Shown here: piece after piece, positions 35,901-48,240 of the stretch
Position numbering within the stretch: position 1 is the first letter of the stretch
How the letters are laid out: each line of letters begins with the position of its first letter
Source of the DNA: Fasciola hepatica
Lineage: Eukaryota; Platyhelminthes; Trematoda; Plagiorchiida; Fasciolidae
Direction: 5' to 3'
Assembly (NCBI GenBank): GCA_948099385.1
Contig: CANUEZ040000140.1
Coordinates: forward strand, 992,001-1,056,000
Length of the DNA stretch: 64,000 bases
Notes under the pieces: generated by a model
Databases searched by the model: none
Seen by the model: the letters and a program-made list of their open reading frames with translations, nothing else
Told to the model about the DNA's origin: nothing
Position numbers and translations under genes: made by a program

Positions 35901-38900
35901 GATGATGATGATGAAACTGGATAATGCGCCGCGAACTCAACAACTTTAGAGGAATACAATCCGGCCATTATTCTTAGGTTACAGACCTAAAATTCACCGA
36001 CACTGTAATCCTAGGACAGAATCCCTGAACTCTGCAGTCGGTTATCGACCATATTGTATATGGAGCCGAGGCTGTTGACCAAAAGAAAAACACTACAATA
36101 GCGAGATCCTTCACGACTTCACAAGGCGCAACACGCTCCATACGCGCCAGCGGCGGAACTCTGGAACAGGTGCATCAGTTCAAGCGCTTAGGTTCTACCA
36201 CCCAGTCAAACAACCAGGTCAAGGATGAGGTTAAACTTCGTGTAGACGACGCAAGGAGACCGTTCTTGAAGCCTCGCAAAAAATTGTGGTCACGCAGCGA
36301 AATAAGCCTCCACACGAAGCTACGCATATATACCAAGCTGCTGTTTTTCCAGTCATTACGTACGCGTGCGAAACATGGCCGTTGAGGGTATACGATACAA
36401 AAAAAAACTGGAAAGCTTCGGTCACTGATGTCGCCGCTATATAGCCAAAATCAAGTGGTATGATCGCGTCTCAAACTCCCCTGTGCAAATACAGAACGAC
36501 TTTCTTCGTCCCTCCGACGACGTCGCCTACAGTAGTTCGGTCATGTCCTTCACCGGCCCAAAACGAAAGCTACGAAGAGGAGCTCATTTCCATCAACCTG
36601 CTCAGGCTGGAAATGTTGTCTTAGAGACCAAATGAAGACATGGATTAGCGCTATTAAAGCACATATGGATCGCCTAGGCCTCTAGTCTGTCTTCAGAGTA
36701 CGCAACCGGCGCAACAACTGAATTTTATGGTGTGCAAATCTTCCCGTAGACCGTAACGCGTGGACAGCTACCATCAGGGACACCCAAGAAGCCGACGTAT
36801 CCTCTTGCGGGAAATAGTCGCATAAAAGTAAAAAGCAGAAGTTCAGTAAAGTGAATAGATACACCTGAAGGACTGTAGAACAGATACAAAGCACAAGCGT
36901 CTCGTTGTGTTATAGTTCCTGTCACAAGCGTACAAGCTGCTTAGCCAAGGATATTCTAAAAAAGGTCCAGACCGTGATCACGTACATTGTGGTAAGTGGT
37001 GTTTAGAATCAATTTTTCTACAGGTCTGCTTCTGTGTTCTGTTTTCATCGTGCTTTCCCATGTGTGCGTCACAATATTTATTGAGAACTGTGTCCGGTAC
37101 TGAAGATTTTCGGTATGGAAATCACGTCGGCATGGGTTAGACATAACAGCATAGATACGAATTATTAATTTACAAGCAAGTGCGAAATCAGTAATCGCAA
37201 ACGTATGTAAGCTGTTCTCTTGATGATTGTTTACGGTAATGTCTAACAAAATTGGAAGACCTAGATGCTTTTGGAGTGAAGGTAGGACTCGAGCTTCAGT
37301 CAGAAACGAAAGATCAATTCCCGAAAATGAATACAAAAAAACAGCAGTCCATATGGACTACAGTGACGAAAAATATATGAACTGAACTGAATGAACTCTT
37401 GATCATTAGGATGCTTTGAGAACTCAGAAGTGATCAAGTAAAAAGCGGACTAAGATTACTCTTTTCAGATGATCGTGCGAAGCCATTCCAAATAAACGAC
37501 GATCCAAATCACGCCTTAAAAACAAGACTGAAAAACTAGTCGAAGAGGGACAGGATGCGGACAACTTACCTCGAACTTGTTGCTCTAAACTGGTAATCAA
37601 CGTAACTGCCTGCTGCAAAATGGTCAATTTGGTCTGTTGACGTTCACTGTTCAGATGCATCATGCACATGCGACCCAGTTCTTTGAACGCATCATTGATA
37701 TCACGAACCCGGATACTGTGAGGGATGGTGATAGAGCAGAAGACGCGAGGCGAGTGGGCAGGCGCGTGCACGTACGTTCAGAAGCAAAGAATTGTGGTTG
37801 GAACCGAGCGCAGGGGGGATAGAAGAGGGGATAAGGGACATGTCAATCAATGGATGCATGCACTACTCAGTTTGCATAAACCAAAGTGTGCCGATCGAAC
37901 ATGAACAGGTACTAGGCACCATGCAGAAAGCAATGAACGAAACGAATTTGAGAAAAAGAAATACCAGATCACAGAGTCTGTTCAAAGTGATACCCGGCGA
38001 TACTAAACAGAAGTTATCCAGCTGAATGGTGATAAAATGGGTGTACGGACGGCAATGGAAGTTACAACCGAATGGAGGACGATAGCTAACCTCGTACATG
38101 ATGTTCCAAACTGGTGATCACAGTCACCGCTTGCTGCAGAATCATCAGTTTGGTAAGCGGCTGACTATTACCGGTGTGCAAGTTAATCATCTGACCCAAT
38201 TCTTTAAACGCATCGTTGATCTCTCGTACACGGAGACTGGACACAAGCCAAGACAGTCGTAAGGGAAAGAGGGTGGGAAGGTGAATGTGATAAATAATTG
38301 GTATAAATTAACAAAAACCAAGGCTGAACGGAAGCAACAGGATCACTTCGAATGGATCCAAGGACGCGTGCTTTCACGTGATAATAAGTTTCACAAGGGC
38401 TCATGGGAAAACAGATCCACTGTATTTGTTTGACAATTTCGCAACAACAAAATAAGAAAGCTTAGGTACACGTTCTGACAAATACTACGAGTTGGTTGAT
38501 GAATATCCAGTACATTAAACTGGGATAATCAGCTTTGTATTATTGCGTCTTGTCAGTGGATGAAAATGGCAAAAAAATTGTCTCAGAAACGTAGGGATGA
38601 ATGTTTTGAAACGAACCAAACGTATGAACCTATCAAATGATTAGCCATTTGATGAAGCAGAAAAATTACAGGAAAACAAGGGATGAATTCCAAACTTGTC
38701 TCAATTCGGGGTCGGTTAGGGAGTCTACGTAAACACTAAATGAGACACTACGAACGCAGGGACAGGGAAGTAAAACACAAATGCACAAGCACTGACGACC
38801 TCGGTAATTCTTTTAACTGAGCCAATGGGTTATGCGGTCAATTTCTGTTACAACACAGTCGGTTCAATGCAACCACTTTGTTTATTTGGGCTAGGCAGTA

Positions 38901-41900
38901 CAAACTGACAATGAGATAATGGGAAGGAAAGCATAAACAGGTACTGAAGTGAGACGACACTTCTCAAGTGAACACTAGATCGGCAAAAAAGGTCTCTGTT
39001 TGAAGCGCATCTAGAAAAGAAACTGTGCTAATGGTTAGTCAAAAACGAAGTATTTACCGACCGATGTTTAAGGACTACATGTGATCGATCGTTCAAGAGA
39101 ACAAATATCATTCATTGGTGAGTGATATTCCTCACTACCGAAAGACATTCTGAATGACCCTTTTCTAAATCTTTCTGTATCATCATCATCATCATCATCA
39201 TCGTACAGTGTTAAACAGCAGGGCAAGCTCCACTGACCGCTGCTTTCTCGCCATGCTTTTTTTACATGCTTGTGCATGGAACGGGTATGCACCCCATGGC
39301 CACGAAGGCTCACCGCACTATCTGGTATAAGCGGCAACCAGACCCTGAGACTTGGAGTGGAGAACCACATAAGGCCCCAATAGGTCAGGTGTGGTAACGA
39401 TTCGGACGACAGTGAAATGCTGTCTATCACCAAAGTAATCGGTGGTGGCGTGGATTCGAACCTGGGACCTCCGAGGTGGTAATCAAACGTTCTAACCCAC
39501 TCGACCACCACGCATGAATGTGGCAGAAGGGTCAGATGTCGTAGCCACAAAGGCCCATTGTATCAGTAAACAGAAAAGTCAAACATGGTTGGGAATGGAC
39601 AACCACATGGAGACGTAGTAACCAATCCGTATCCGTACTTACCGTTCGCGAGCGTTGTTCGCTTGTCGTCTGTTACGTTCACGTTCTGCCTTTTGTTCGG
39701 GTGTCTCGTCCGGATCAATCGTCTCCTCCGAGTCCGTACCACATAGACTGGGAGTTTGACCGTGACCAAAACCACGACTCAATGCTTCAAAATCCCCGAA
39801 CAGGGAAGAGGAACACTCGGAGCCTAGACCAGAGACCAGGGAGCTTAGTGCAGTTCCAGTGGTCATGTCCGTATGTTGACGATGATCTGGGCCTGGGTTT
39901 GCTGAGGAAAGAGATGATGAAGCACGTCGTTTGTGTCCAGCCACACGACTACTTCGAGCTGTGCGGCCGACCAAAGCACTGTTCACGTTGCCCCCCGAAT
40001 TGGAAGCCGCAGTAACGGAGGCCGTCGCAACTGTCGCAACTCCTGATGTTGATGAGACGGAATGCGCGAACGAAGTCGAGGAATGTACGTGAAGCATACT
40101 TGAAACCGGCGCGGATCCGTCCACGTCATCCACGCCAGAACCTGAAAAGATGAGGCAGAGATAGATAAAAAAAGTTAACTTGAAAAGCGCAAACAGCGAC
40201 GAATAAATGGTTGATGTTTAGCCTGAACATAATACCAATCAATGATATGAAACACGATAAAATGGCTGTGGTGAGACGGATTCACTCGGAAAATCGATGG
40301 ATGAAAAGCTCTCTTATTCGAATGATAACGAAATTACATTCTGCAAATGGCGCTTTCATAACGTAAGGATGCTTCACTAAAAAAACAGAGGACAGGAAGA
40401 ATTTTGAAACAAGGGTGTATTTAAGCAAAGGGACCTTTTAACACCAAGTACCCGCGATAGTGGATGGACGCAAAAAACGACGGAGAAACGATACAAAAGA
40501 GTTCAATAAACACAAAATTCAAATTTTTCATCCAATTGCTTGGTATCCTTCTGGCTGTAGGCGACAGGTCAGCTATGAATCCGGCGCAACAACACACATT
40601 TCATGATTAGTCTTGGAGTAAGTAGCTCGATTACTGGCATTGTCGGTCCTTCGCATTGGGGATCAAGATATTTACCTACTGAAGTTAACAGCTATCACAA
40701 TGATTACAACGCTCGATTGATTTCCTTTCTCCGAGGCATCTACTCCCTCTTAGTTTATCAGATTAAGTAATTTCCGGTTGCGTTCTACTACAAGATACCA
40801 AACGAAATGAGATTTCGTGTGTGATTTTAGGGACTGGCAACAATAACCAAAATTCCTAAGCGAATTGAGATTTTAAATTTATATAGCTGTAACGTCGGTC
40901 CTGTGCAATACTTTGCCCCGCACCCAATTTTTCCATAGATGTCCGCGATTCCATTTTCAAAAAATGGGGTTACGTAAACGGAAAAAAAACTTCGATCAGA
41001 TGTTTTTCACGTTGCAATAAAAAGCGAGCGACGTAACTGGACATAGAACAGCAACTGCATAAAGTATCCCATTAACTTACCAACAACAGAGAGGAGAGCG
41101 TCTCTGGAGCAACCAGTCATATCGGTGGAGAAGTGTCCCCCAGCCCCACCCTAGAAGAAAAATGAACAGAGTAAGATTTAGACTAAATGAGGTAGGGAAG
41201 GGACTCATATAAGATGTCAGGATTGCAAATGTGGTACCCAATAGCGATCACAAAGCCTAGTAACCATATCAGATCACAGCGACTTCAAGCTGTCAACCTG
41301 TCTCATTTGCATTATAATACTACGACTCGTGGACGGTCCCCAGTCCATCTGTTCGCCACCGACCCCGACAAGTCATCGAGTGATCCAATCAGCATACACT
41401 CAGAGCACTTCGCGTGCAGTTTATGTTTATGATCAAAGAACAAAGGGGGGGGGGGGGTCCAGTTTCGCGCGATAAGAGAAGACAAAACTAGACAGGTCAA
41501 ATATAGATAAACTCTAGCGGCGTGGGTGATCGACTGACAATTACCACGTTTCACGTTGATCAAGTGTGGGGGGAAACGCTAAAGTGAATCGTAACAGTGA
41601 GAGAGAGAGGAACAAGGACGAAATCATGTCGAACACGTGTGATCCAAGATAGATCCGATGATCGTATTCACCACTTATGAGTGACTTGGTGCATTGATAA
41701 TCAGAATAGCTCGAGAAGACAGTGCAACACAATGATCCTGATCATCTATCCGGCACCTTAGGGAGGTCAGCATAGCACATCGAAGCAGAAGTGAAATTCC
41801 CATACTCCCGACTAAGACGATATAGACAGCTTATGGTGAGGAACTAGAAAGAATTTTTAGTTTCTTGGTCTCATGTCCCCAGTCCTACGATAAGAATATA

Positions 41901-44900
41901 GACCCATCCAGACTGGTAGAATACTATCAAATGATGCAGGCGGTGGTACAATATATAGAAACAGACGCTGATTTGATTGTGTAACAACATGAGAGTCGCG
42001 AACTGTCCCCGCGACGTGTTCGGATGTAAGTCGAATGTAACGCCTGAATCCCAGGCTACGTTTTGGACATCACAAGCGTTCAACTCAGTAGTTTTCAGTA
42101 TGAAATCCATGTTTGTTTTCATGTTTTCTTCTAATTCAAGGACTCCGGAGAACCGAATACAACAAAGATAATGCTAAGTGGAATGGTGCAGACGCAAGGT
42201 ACTCGATAACCCCGAGTTAAGAGTAAAGTTTACAACCCACGATGAAAGACAAATCCTTACCGGTGATAATTAGGCTGTCATCGGTTTTTTCTTTTCGAAA
42301 AAGAAAATTTCACTTAGAAATAACAGAAAGGAAAGACTGGATACACCTTTAGTTGGATATTATCACAGAGAGAGTTGAAATGCATGTTAGAAATTTCGGT
42401 CGTCAGGCATGATTGGGAATCGTTCGACAGCAAAACCTACAAGTAGCATGTTATCTACTACGTACATGTTTGGACATCGAAGCAACAGACAGCTACCACC
42501 AAAACACGATAGAAGAGAAACAACCTGATGTTGCGCGGTGTCGATCATGCCAACATTCACAACTGAACTTACCAATAAAGTGCTCAAGCCAGATGAACCT
42601 GGATGCGCATCAAAAGCAGCAGCACTGGGACCAAGTAAGCCTAATGTGGGTCCAGGCGAGACTGCCATCGGTGGTTGGGGCAAATGTCCGAATTCTCGCA
42701 ACGCAAATCCGGCCGACGATTCTAGTGGCCGATCTGCGTGGAGATCGAATATACACGAGGTGGGGCGGCGAGGATGCAAAACGAAGTGAAAAGCAAAATA
42801 ACAATGCAAACAGTAGGGACGCATATGTAACTTTGACAAGTGGTCATGTTCGTGAACAGGAAAAACAGAGGCAGAGATTGTGCGGTAGACCACACACAGA
42901 TGCAGACAGTCAACCGGTGGGTGAGGACGTCAGATAGGCGATCACAAGAACAGGGTGTGATATCGAACAAAAAGTGAATTAGACGGTCGAATGTCGGCTG
43001 GATGGCAATATCAAGCATCAGCTCTACATACACTAATCTAACTGACTTGATCAGAAAGTCTACTGATAATTGGCACTTGCCGCGCGATAGGAATCAAGTA
43101 GGCAGTTGTCACTTTCAGTACCATACCATTTACCTTTAAGAAAAAAGACAACACAAATTCGACAGATGAACTCCAATGTACAATTCGCGGAAAATTTGAC
43201 CCAGGGGATACTGTGAGAGGAGAGGGTGTAGGATAGGAATCAAAAACCAAATACTGAACGAGAAAAATCTGAAAGCAGTTTGCACCGAAAAATAGACCAC
43301 ACACAAACGCACACACAACTTGAAAGCGTATCATCTCGGCAACTGGACTATTCGATCACCATGACACCGTCACCAACATCCGGTAGAGTAATTAAAAGTC
43401 ACAAATCATGGAAAAAGAAACAGCTTAGAGATAGGAAAAACAGCTGGGATGAGGGGACTTAAAATGAGAGCAAATTGTCCACTAATAACCGCTTACCCGA
43501 AGCATCGCAGACAGAAAGAATTAGTTTAAGGTAACATGGAAACGACAACTGAATATCCTCGTCTAGCGCTTGAAAAGGTTCTGGTACGTAAATACCACGT
43601 TTTTGCGAGAAAGAGAGCACGACGAGCTTAGAAATGAAAAGTGTGTTATAGCAAGTTCATACATAAAACAAATGGCTCATATAAAATCAGTCAAATGAAT
43701 TCTCGCATTTACTTCCTTTTCTTCTTCATCATCATCCTTTGAAACGAACTCATGCTTAGATGAGTGAATCCAAGTTACACTATCCGAACGATAATTTTCC
43801 GGAATACGTAAAAGCTCGTCATTTGTCCCACTTTTATAGACACGTTGAGTATACGAAATGACCAAATCTTATAATTGTAAAGGTTCATCAATCCTTTCGG
43901 AGGAACGTGCCGAATCGAGCACTTGCACCCCTGTCCCCATCCACTGCTTCCTACTGTTGTAGGTTAGATGCATGCCGACGTGTATGGCAACAGAAACGCT
44001 GCCTGTCTACCAAGAAACAGCATGAACCGAACAATCTCAATTGACTGTCTAGTATAATGAGGTTGAGTACGAAAGTGCTGGGAATTAGTTTTATTACGGA
44101 CTACAATGAATCCACTCGAGATGATAATCGTTTTGGTACGGAGTTGTGTGACCAACCTCTTCTACCCAATAACGGATGGGAAACGAGAGTAGGTTAATAC
44201 AGATAAACCAAGATGCTTGATATCACAGAAAACTTTGCTGTTGCCGGTAGATATATGACATTTTTCAGTGTCCTTACAGTGATGCGTCAGAAGTTGGGAC
44301 GTTCACGAGTGATAGTCGGGTATAAACTACAGCGCCACTGAGATAGATCGCTAGGACAAGCACAGAGTTTTAGAACGTGCCAGACAGATTTCCAGCGTAG
44401 ATTACTTGCGGTGATGAGTGGACAGATTATGAGGTGATGAAGAGATTTTAATCAATGGACCTCGTATAAAACGCTTCCGGATTGAGGTCCGCATGACTGA
44501 TATATTGTTAAGTTGGAGAAGTCAGGCGGTATGTCGGAATTTCACGATCAGTAACGTTTGCAGTTGGGCAAAAAAATCCCTGACTACGTTTCGCTGAGAA
44601 GGTAACCAAATTGTCGCACTGAACCTCAGCACTGGCGGTTGTAGAAACCGAAACGTAGAAGATTCAATGTCTCACAGATAATGAGTGAGTTGGTACTGCA
44701 GCTACCGAAACTCAGTTCAGCAGTATGACCGGCTACACCAATGAGGCCAAAAGTAATATCATAGGACGGAAATGAAATTCTACAGAACAAATTCCATTCC
44801 AATTGAATGTCATGTATAAGCGCCAAACGGACACTGGATGGAATCGTAAAGCAGACAGGTGCAAGGCAGGTATTAGAAAAGGGGGTTAAAATAGTCACCT

Positions 44901-47900
44901 ACCTCAGCAACCATACAGCAAATTGGTCTGGTAGTAAAAAAGGCACAGAACGCGGAATTGAAACTTAAGAGTGACACTGTGTTCTGCGGGATGCATGAGA
45001 GACAGATGATGACAACGGGAAACGGTATTATTCATTATGGAGTTGTAGTTGTAAGTTCCAGTATTATACATGGGCACAGTTATCACAACGGATAACAGGA
45101 TTTCTTACTTGTCCCATCTGCTGGGCGAGTGGCACTTGGATGAACCGATGAGCTTGGCAAATTGGCACCGTTTACAGTGGCACATGAACGGAGTTGACTC
45201 AACGGATAGACGGAAGAACCAACACTGGGATAGGGACCGGACGACTATGTGAAAGGTGAGTGAGAAATATGACCGAATGGTGAAGATTAACAAACCAGTA
45301 GTGTGTACAAGTGTATCGAGCCCAAGCCGTTAACTACCAGAAGAGTTCAACAGAAAAACAGGTGAAATAAACAGTGACCAAGCGAAACGCGGGTGGCAAT
45401 GCGTCAAATGAATGGAAGACCGAGACTAAAGAAGGAGATAACACACTCGAATACTATGACACGACGAAACAAACAAAAATACAATAAAAGAATTCTGCAG
45501 AACGTATCTTATATACATTCGACGGTTTTGAAGGTGTTTGACCAGACACCAGAATGGACCGGGTTATGTGGCCCATAACCCCTTACGTTTTTTGGTATAT
45601 GTTTGCACATCAGTGTAGTGGAAGGGCTATGTCCCATAACCTCAAAGGCCACTGTACTGTTAAAGAGGGTCAGCAACCAGACCCCGGAACTTGGAGTGAA
45701 GAATCACATAGGGTCTCAATAGGTCAGACGAGGTAACGAGCAGGACGACAGTGGATTACTGTCTACCACTACGGTGACTTGTAGTGATTCAAATAACCTC
45801 AAAGAGTGTGTGACGGAGAGGCAAAATCAACTGAGAATGCATTCGGTGGGTTCATCGTGTCACAGGAGACCTGTAAAAACAGCATAGTGCTGAATCAGGA
45901 ACGTAACATAGGACACAGATTTAGACTATCCATTACTGGATCTAAATTACTATAAAAGACAGATTCCAGTAAAGTTACAAATAATAGACTAACAGAGAAA
46001 ACATGAATTCAGGAACAAAAACGATTCAGTAGGCAAACAATTGCAGCCACCAGCTGACTCCGAGCTGGCCGGCTGTGGCAAAAACTGCCACCATGATTAG
46101 CCTCAAACTTGGAGGTCCCACGCTTGAATCCTGCCGCTGCCGACCATTTCTCTTTCGGCAGCCTTTAACTGACCGCGACCCCATTCCTAAACAAATAAGC
46201 TCCGAAAACAACCGACCAGAAAAAGCGAAATGACAAACAAAAGCAAACCCACAGACAATCATGCCAAGTAAATGAGGAGTGGAACTGGCGGTATGATCAA
46301 TCGGCAATGTGGGTAGGTAAAAATAACTCACCAAGTGCACAGACGGGTGTAAATTATGGCTGTGAGATTGTAAATTTGACTGGAGATCAGCGTTGCCGGA
46401 TAATGGAAAATTTGACGAGGTCCCACCACTGTGTGGAAGGAAACCAGGAAGCATATGAACGGAAGATAATCCCGTCGAGGTTGTGGTGTTGGTATTGGTT
46501 CCCGGTGCTGGGTTCCGCATAGAGGCGGACCACATATTGTTAGATGAGGAGGCGGACGATGATGACGATGAGGAGGAAGTTGATGAAGAAGATCCATTAG
46601 CACACGCACCGGAAGCGTCTACCAATCCAAAATGAGCAGCAGTCGCGTGTTGAAAGGAAGAAAAAGTAGATCACAGAAATTGACAATCTGTGGTGAAAAT
46701 GATTCGTGGAATGGTATTCATCACACTGAATCGAAAGCAGTAAAAAGGAGGAATATCGTATTCGTCAGCTAACAAACATGTACGTTGTGCCAACCGAATA
46801 ACTCATTTCTAAGCGACCAGCATCAAAGTATTTCACCGCCTATGTTCAAAAAAATAATCCTCATTCATAAGAGTGCTCGTTCTAAAAACAGTACTGGATT
46901 CGCTGTCTTCTGGATATCCAAACTGATTCACTAAATGGTTTTTATTTGAGAACAGAGTCTAAGAACAAGAGCATTTTTATTCTATATTTGTTAATATACG
47001 CATGCGCACGAGTGGTAACGGAAGGAGTATGCAACATAATCTCAAAGGTCCAGTGCCTTATTAAGGGCAGTCGGCAACCAGACCTTGAGATATGGAGTGA
47101 ACCACGTAAGGTCCCAAGAGATCAGGTGTGGCAGCGAGTCGGACGACAGTAGATTACTGTCTATCACCAAAGTGACCGGGGGTGGCGAGATTCGAACCTC
47201 TGACCTCCGAGGTGGTAAGCAAACGCTCTGAATCACTCGACCACTACCGGTTGATATCATGCTACTGTCAACCAACAGCCGCATAGAAAATTCTTAAAAA
47301 CAAGCAGTGAATTACCGTGGGTATATTAAGTACGAAACAGAGTGAGTATCCCTGTCATCATCACCATCCGCGGTAGTAGCAGCAGTGACACTGCGCAACA
47401 AGAGGCAGTGAAGCGAACTTCACGAAACGTTGTGTTGCTCATCATTGACTTGTCCCAACCAGTGGTGTTTATTTGATGTGGCCCAAGGAGATAACCCGTT
47501 CTATGGTGAAACAAATACATGAAGCATCACCTCACTATGACTAACCTCGTTTTATTTCGGCCTTGATAGAGTTCATGGTCAGTGGTCTAAATTTCTGACT
47601 ACACCGCACTTGCGATTGCTCCTCAGGTGAATAGAGGTAATAGAGAGTACAAAGGTACAAACACGCCTTTAACAAAAGATAAGACGCAATGAAATTCGCT
47701 CAACGATGAGAATGTTGAGTAAACGGAAAGATTTTAGGCTATAATAATGGCAGAATAAATGAAAAAGCAGATTTTGAACTTAAGATGTCAAAAATCTTTT
47801 GAGAACATTATTAGGAGACGCATCGGAAAATTTAGTCAGCTTGAAAGTCGGTTATTTATGCATATTATACTATTCCAAGATGAAATCCACGAGATCCCGT

Positions 47901-48209
47901 CACACATCATGGTCTATGAAGGAATAAGTGACAAGACGAAACTCTCAAACGCCAGATGCTGAATTCCGCTGATGCTCTGTATAAAAACAAACCGATGATG
48001 GAAATGTGAACCTATTGAATCCGGAATTGATTAACTAAATGGACAAACTATGTCGGTGGATATTTAGAAGCAAAAAAATACGGCGAAAGATTGAAGCAAC
48101 AAGGCGTGGACCATAGAAGACTGACACACACTGAAAGGAGGTTGGCAACTAGAAAAAAGCACGTACACCATTTTCGAATTCCTATGAGCTTTCTGAACCA
48201 GAGTGAACA

Positions 48210-48240
<31 letters not shown>

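Larger units (their letters stand above)
31320..36840 (+). mobile_element. LINE (leader, endonuclease, RT), interrupted by another LINE
   Basis: The leader (31,320-31,980) is the same as at 8,790-9,375. An endonuclease follows in pieces: [17 protein letters not shown] at 32,040, then [15 protein letters not shown], and [20 protein letters not shown] at 32,478. RT starts with [19 protein letters not shown] at 33,433 and shows [17 protein letters not shown] near 33,815. Near 34,031 the frame TTT-AGC-TAC-ACT-ACC-GA stops being this element. After 35,914 it resumes with TGG-ATA-ATG-CGC, restoring the expected FSYTTD-WIMRR order. The 3' part ([37 protein letters not shown]) ends near 36,840. Copy B of the RTE family is inserted between the halves. 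All parts carry stops. Confidence 0.8.

Noticed and set aside
39440..39515. possible functional tRNA gene (A and B boxes)
   Set aside because: No closed acceptor stem, and the same head with a shared non-tRNA body recurs elsewhere, so it is a SINE.
39068..39550. 160-codon minus-strand open frame
   Set aside because: It reads through a SINE and an RTE tail, including their repeats; no protein family resemblance.
42413..42937. 174-codon plus-strand open frame
   Set aside because: It overlaps E-protein exon d in antisense; exon d has splice sites, phase agreement and family-like composition, so the plus frame is a shadow.
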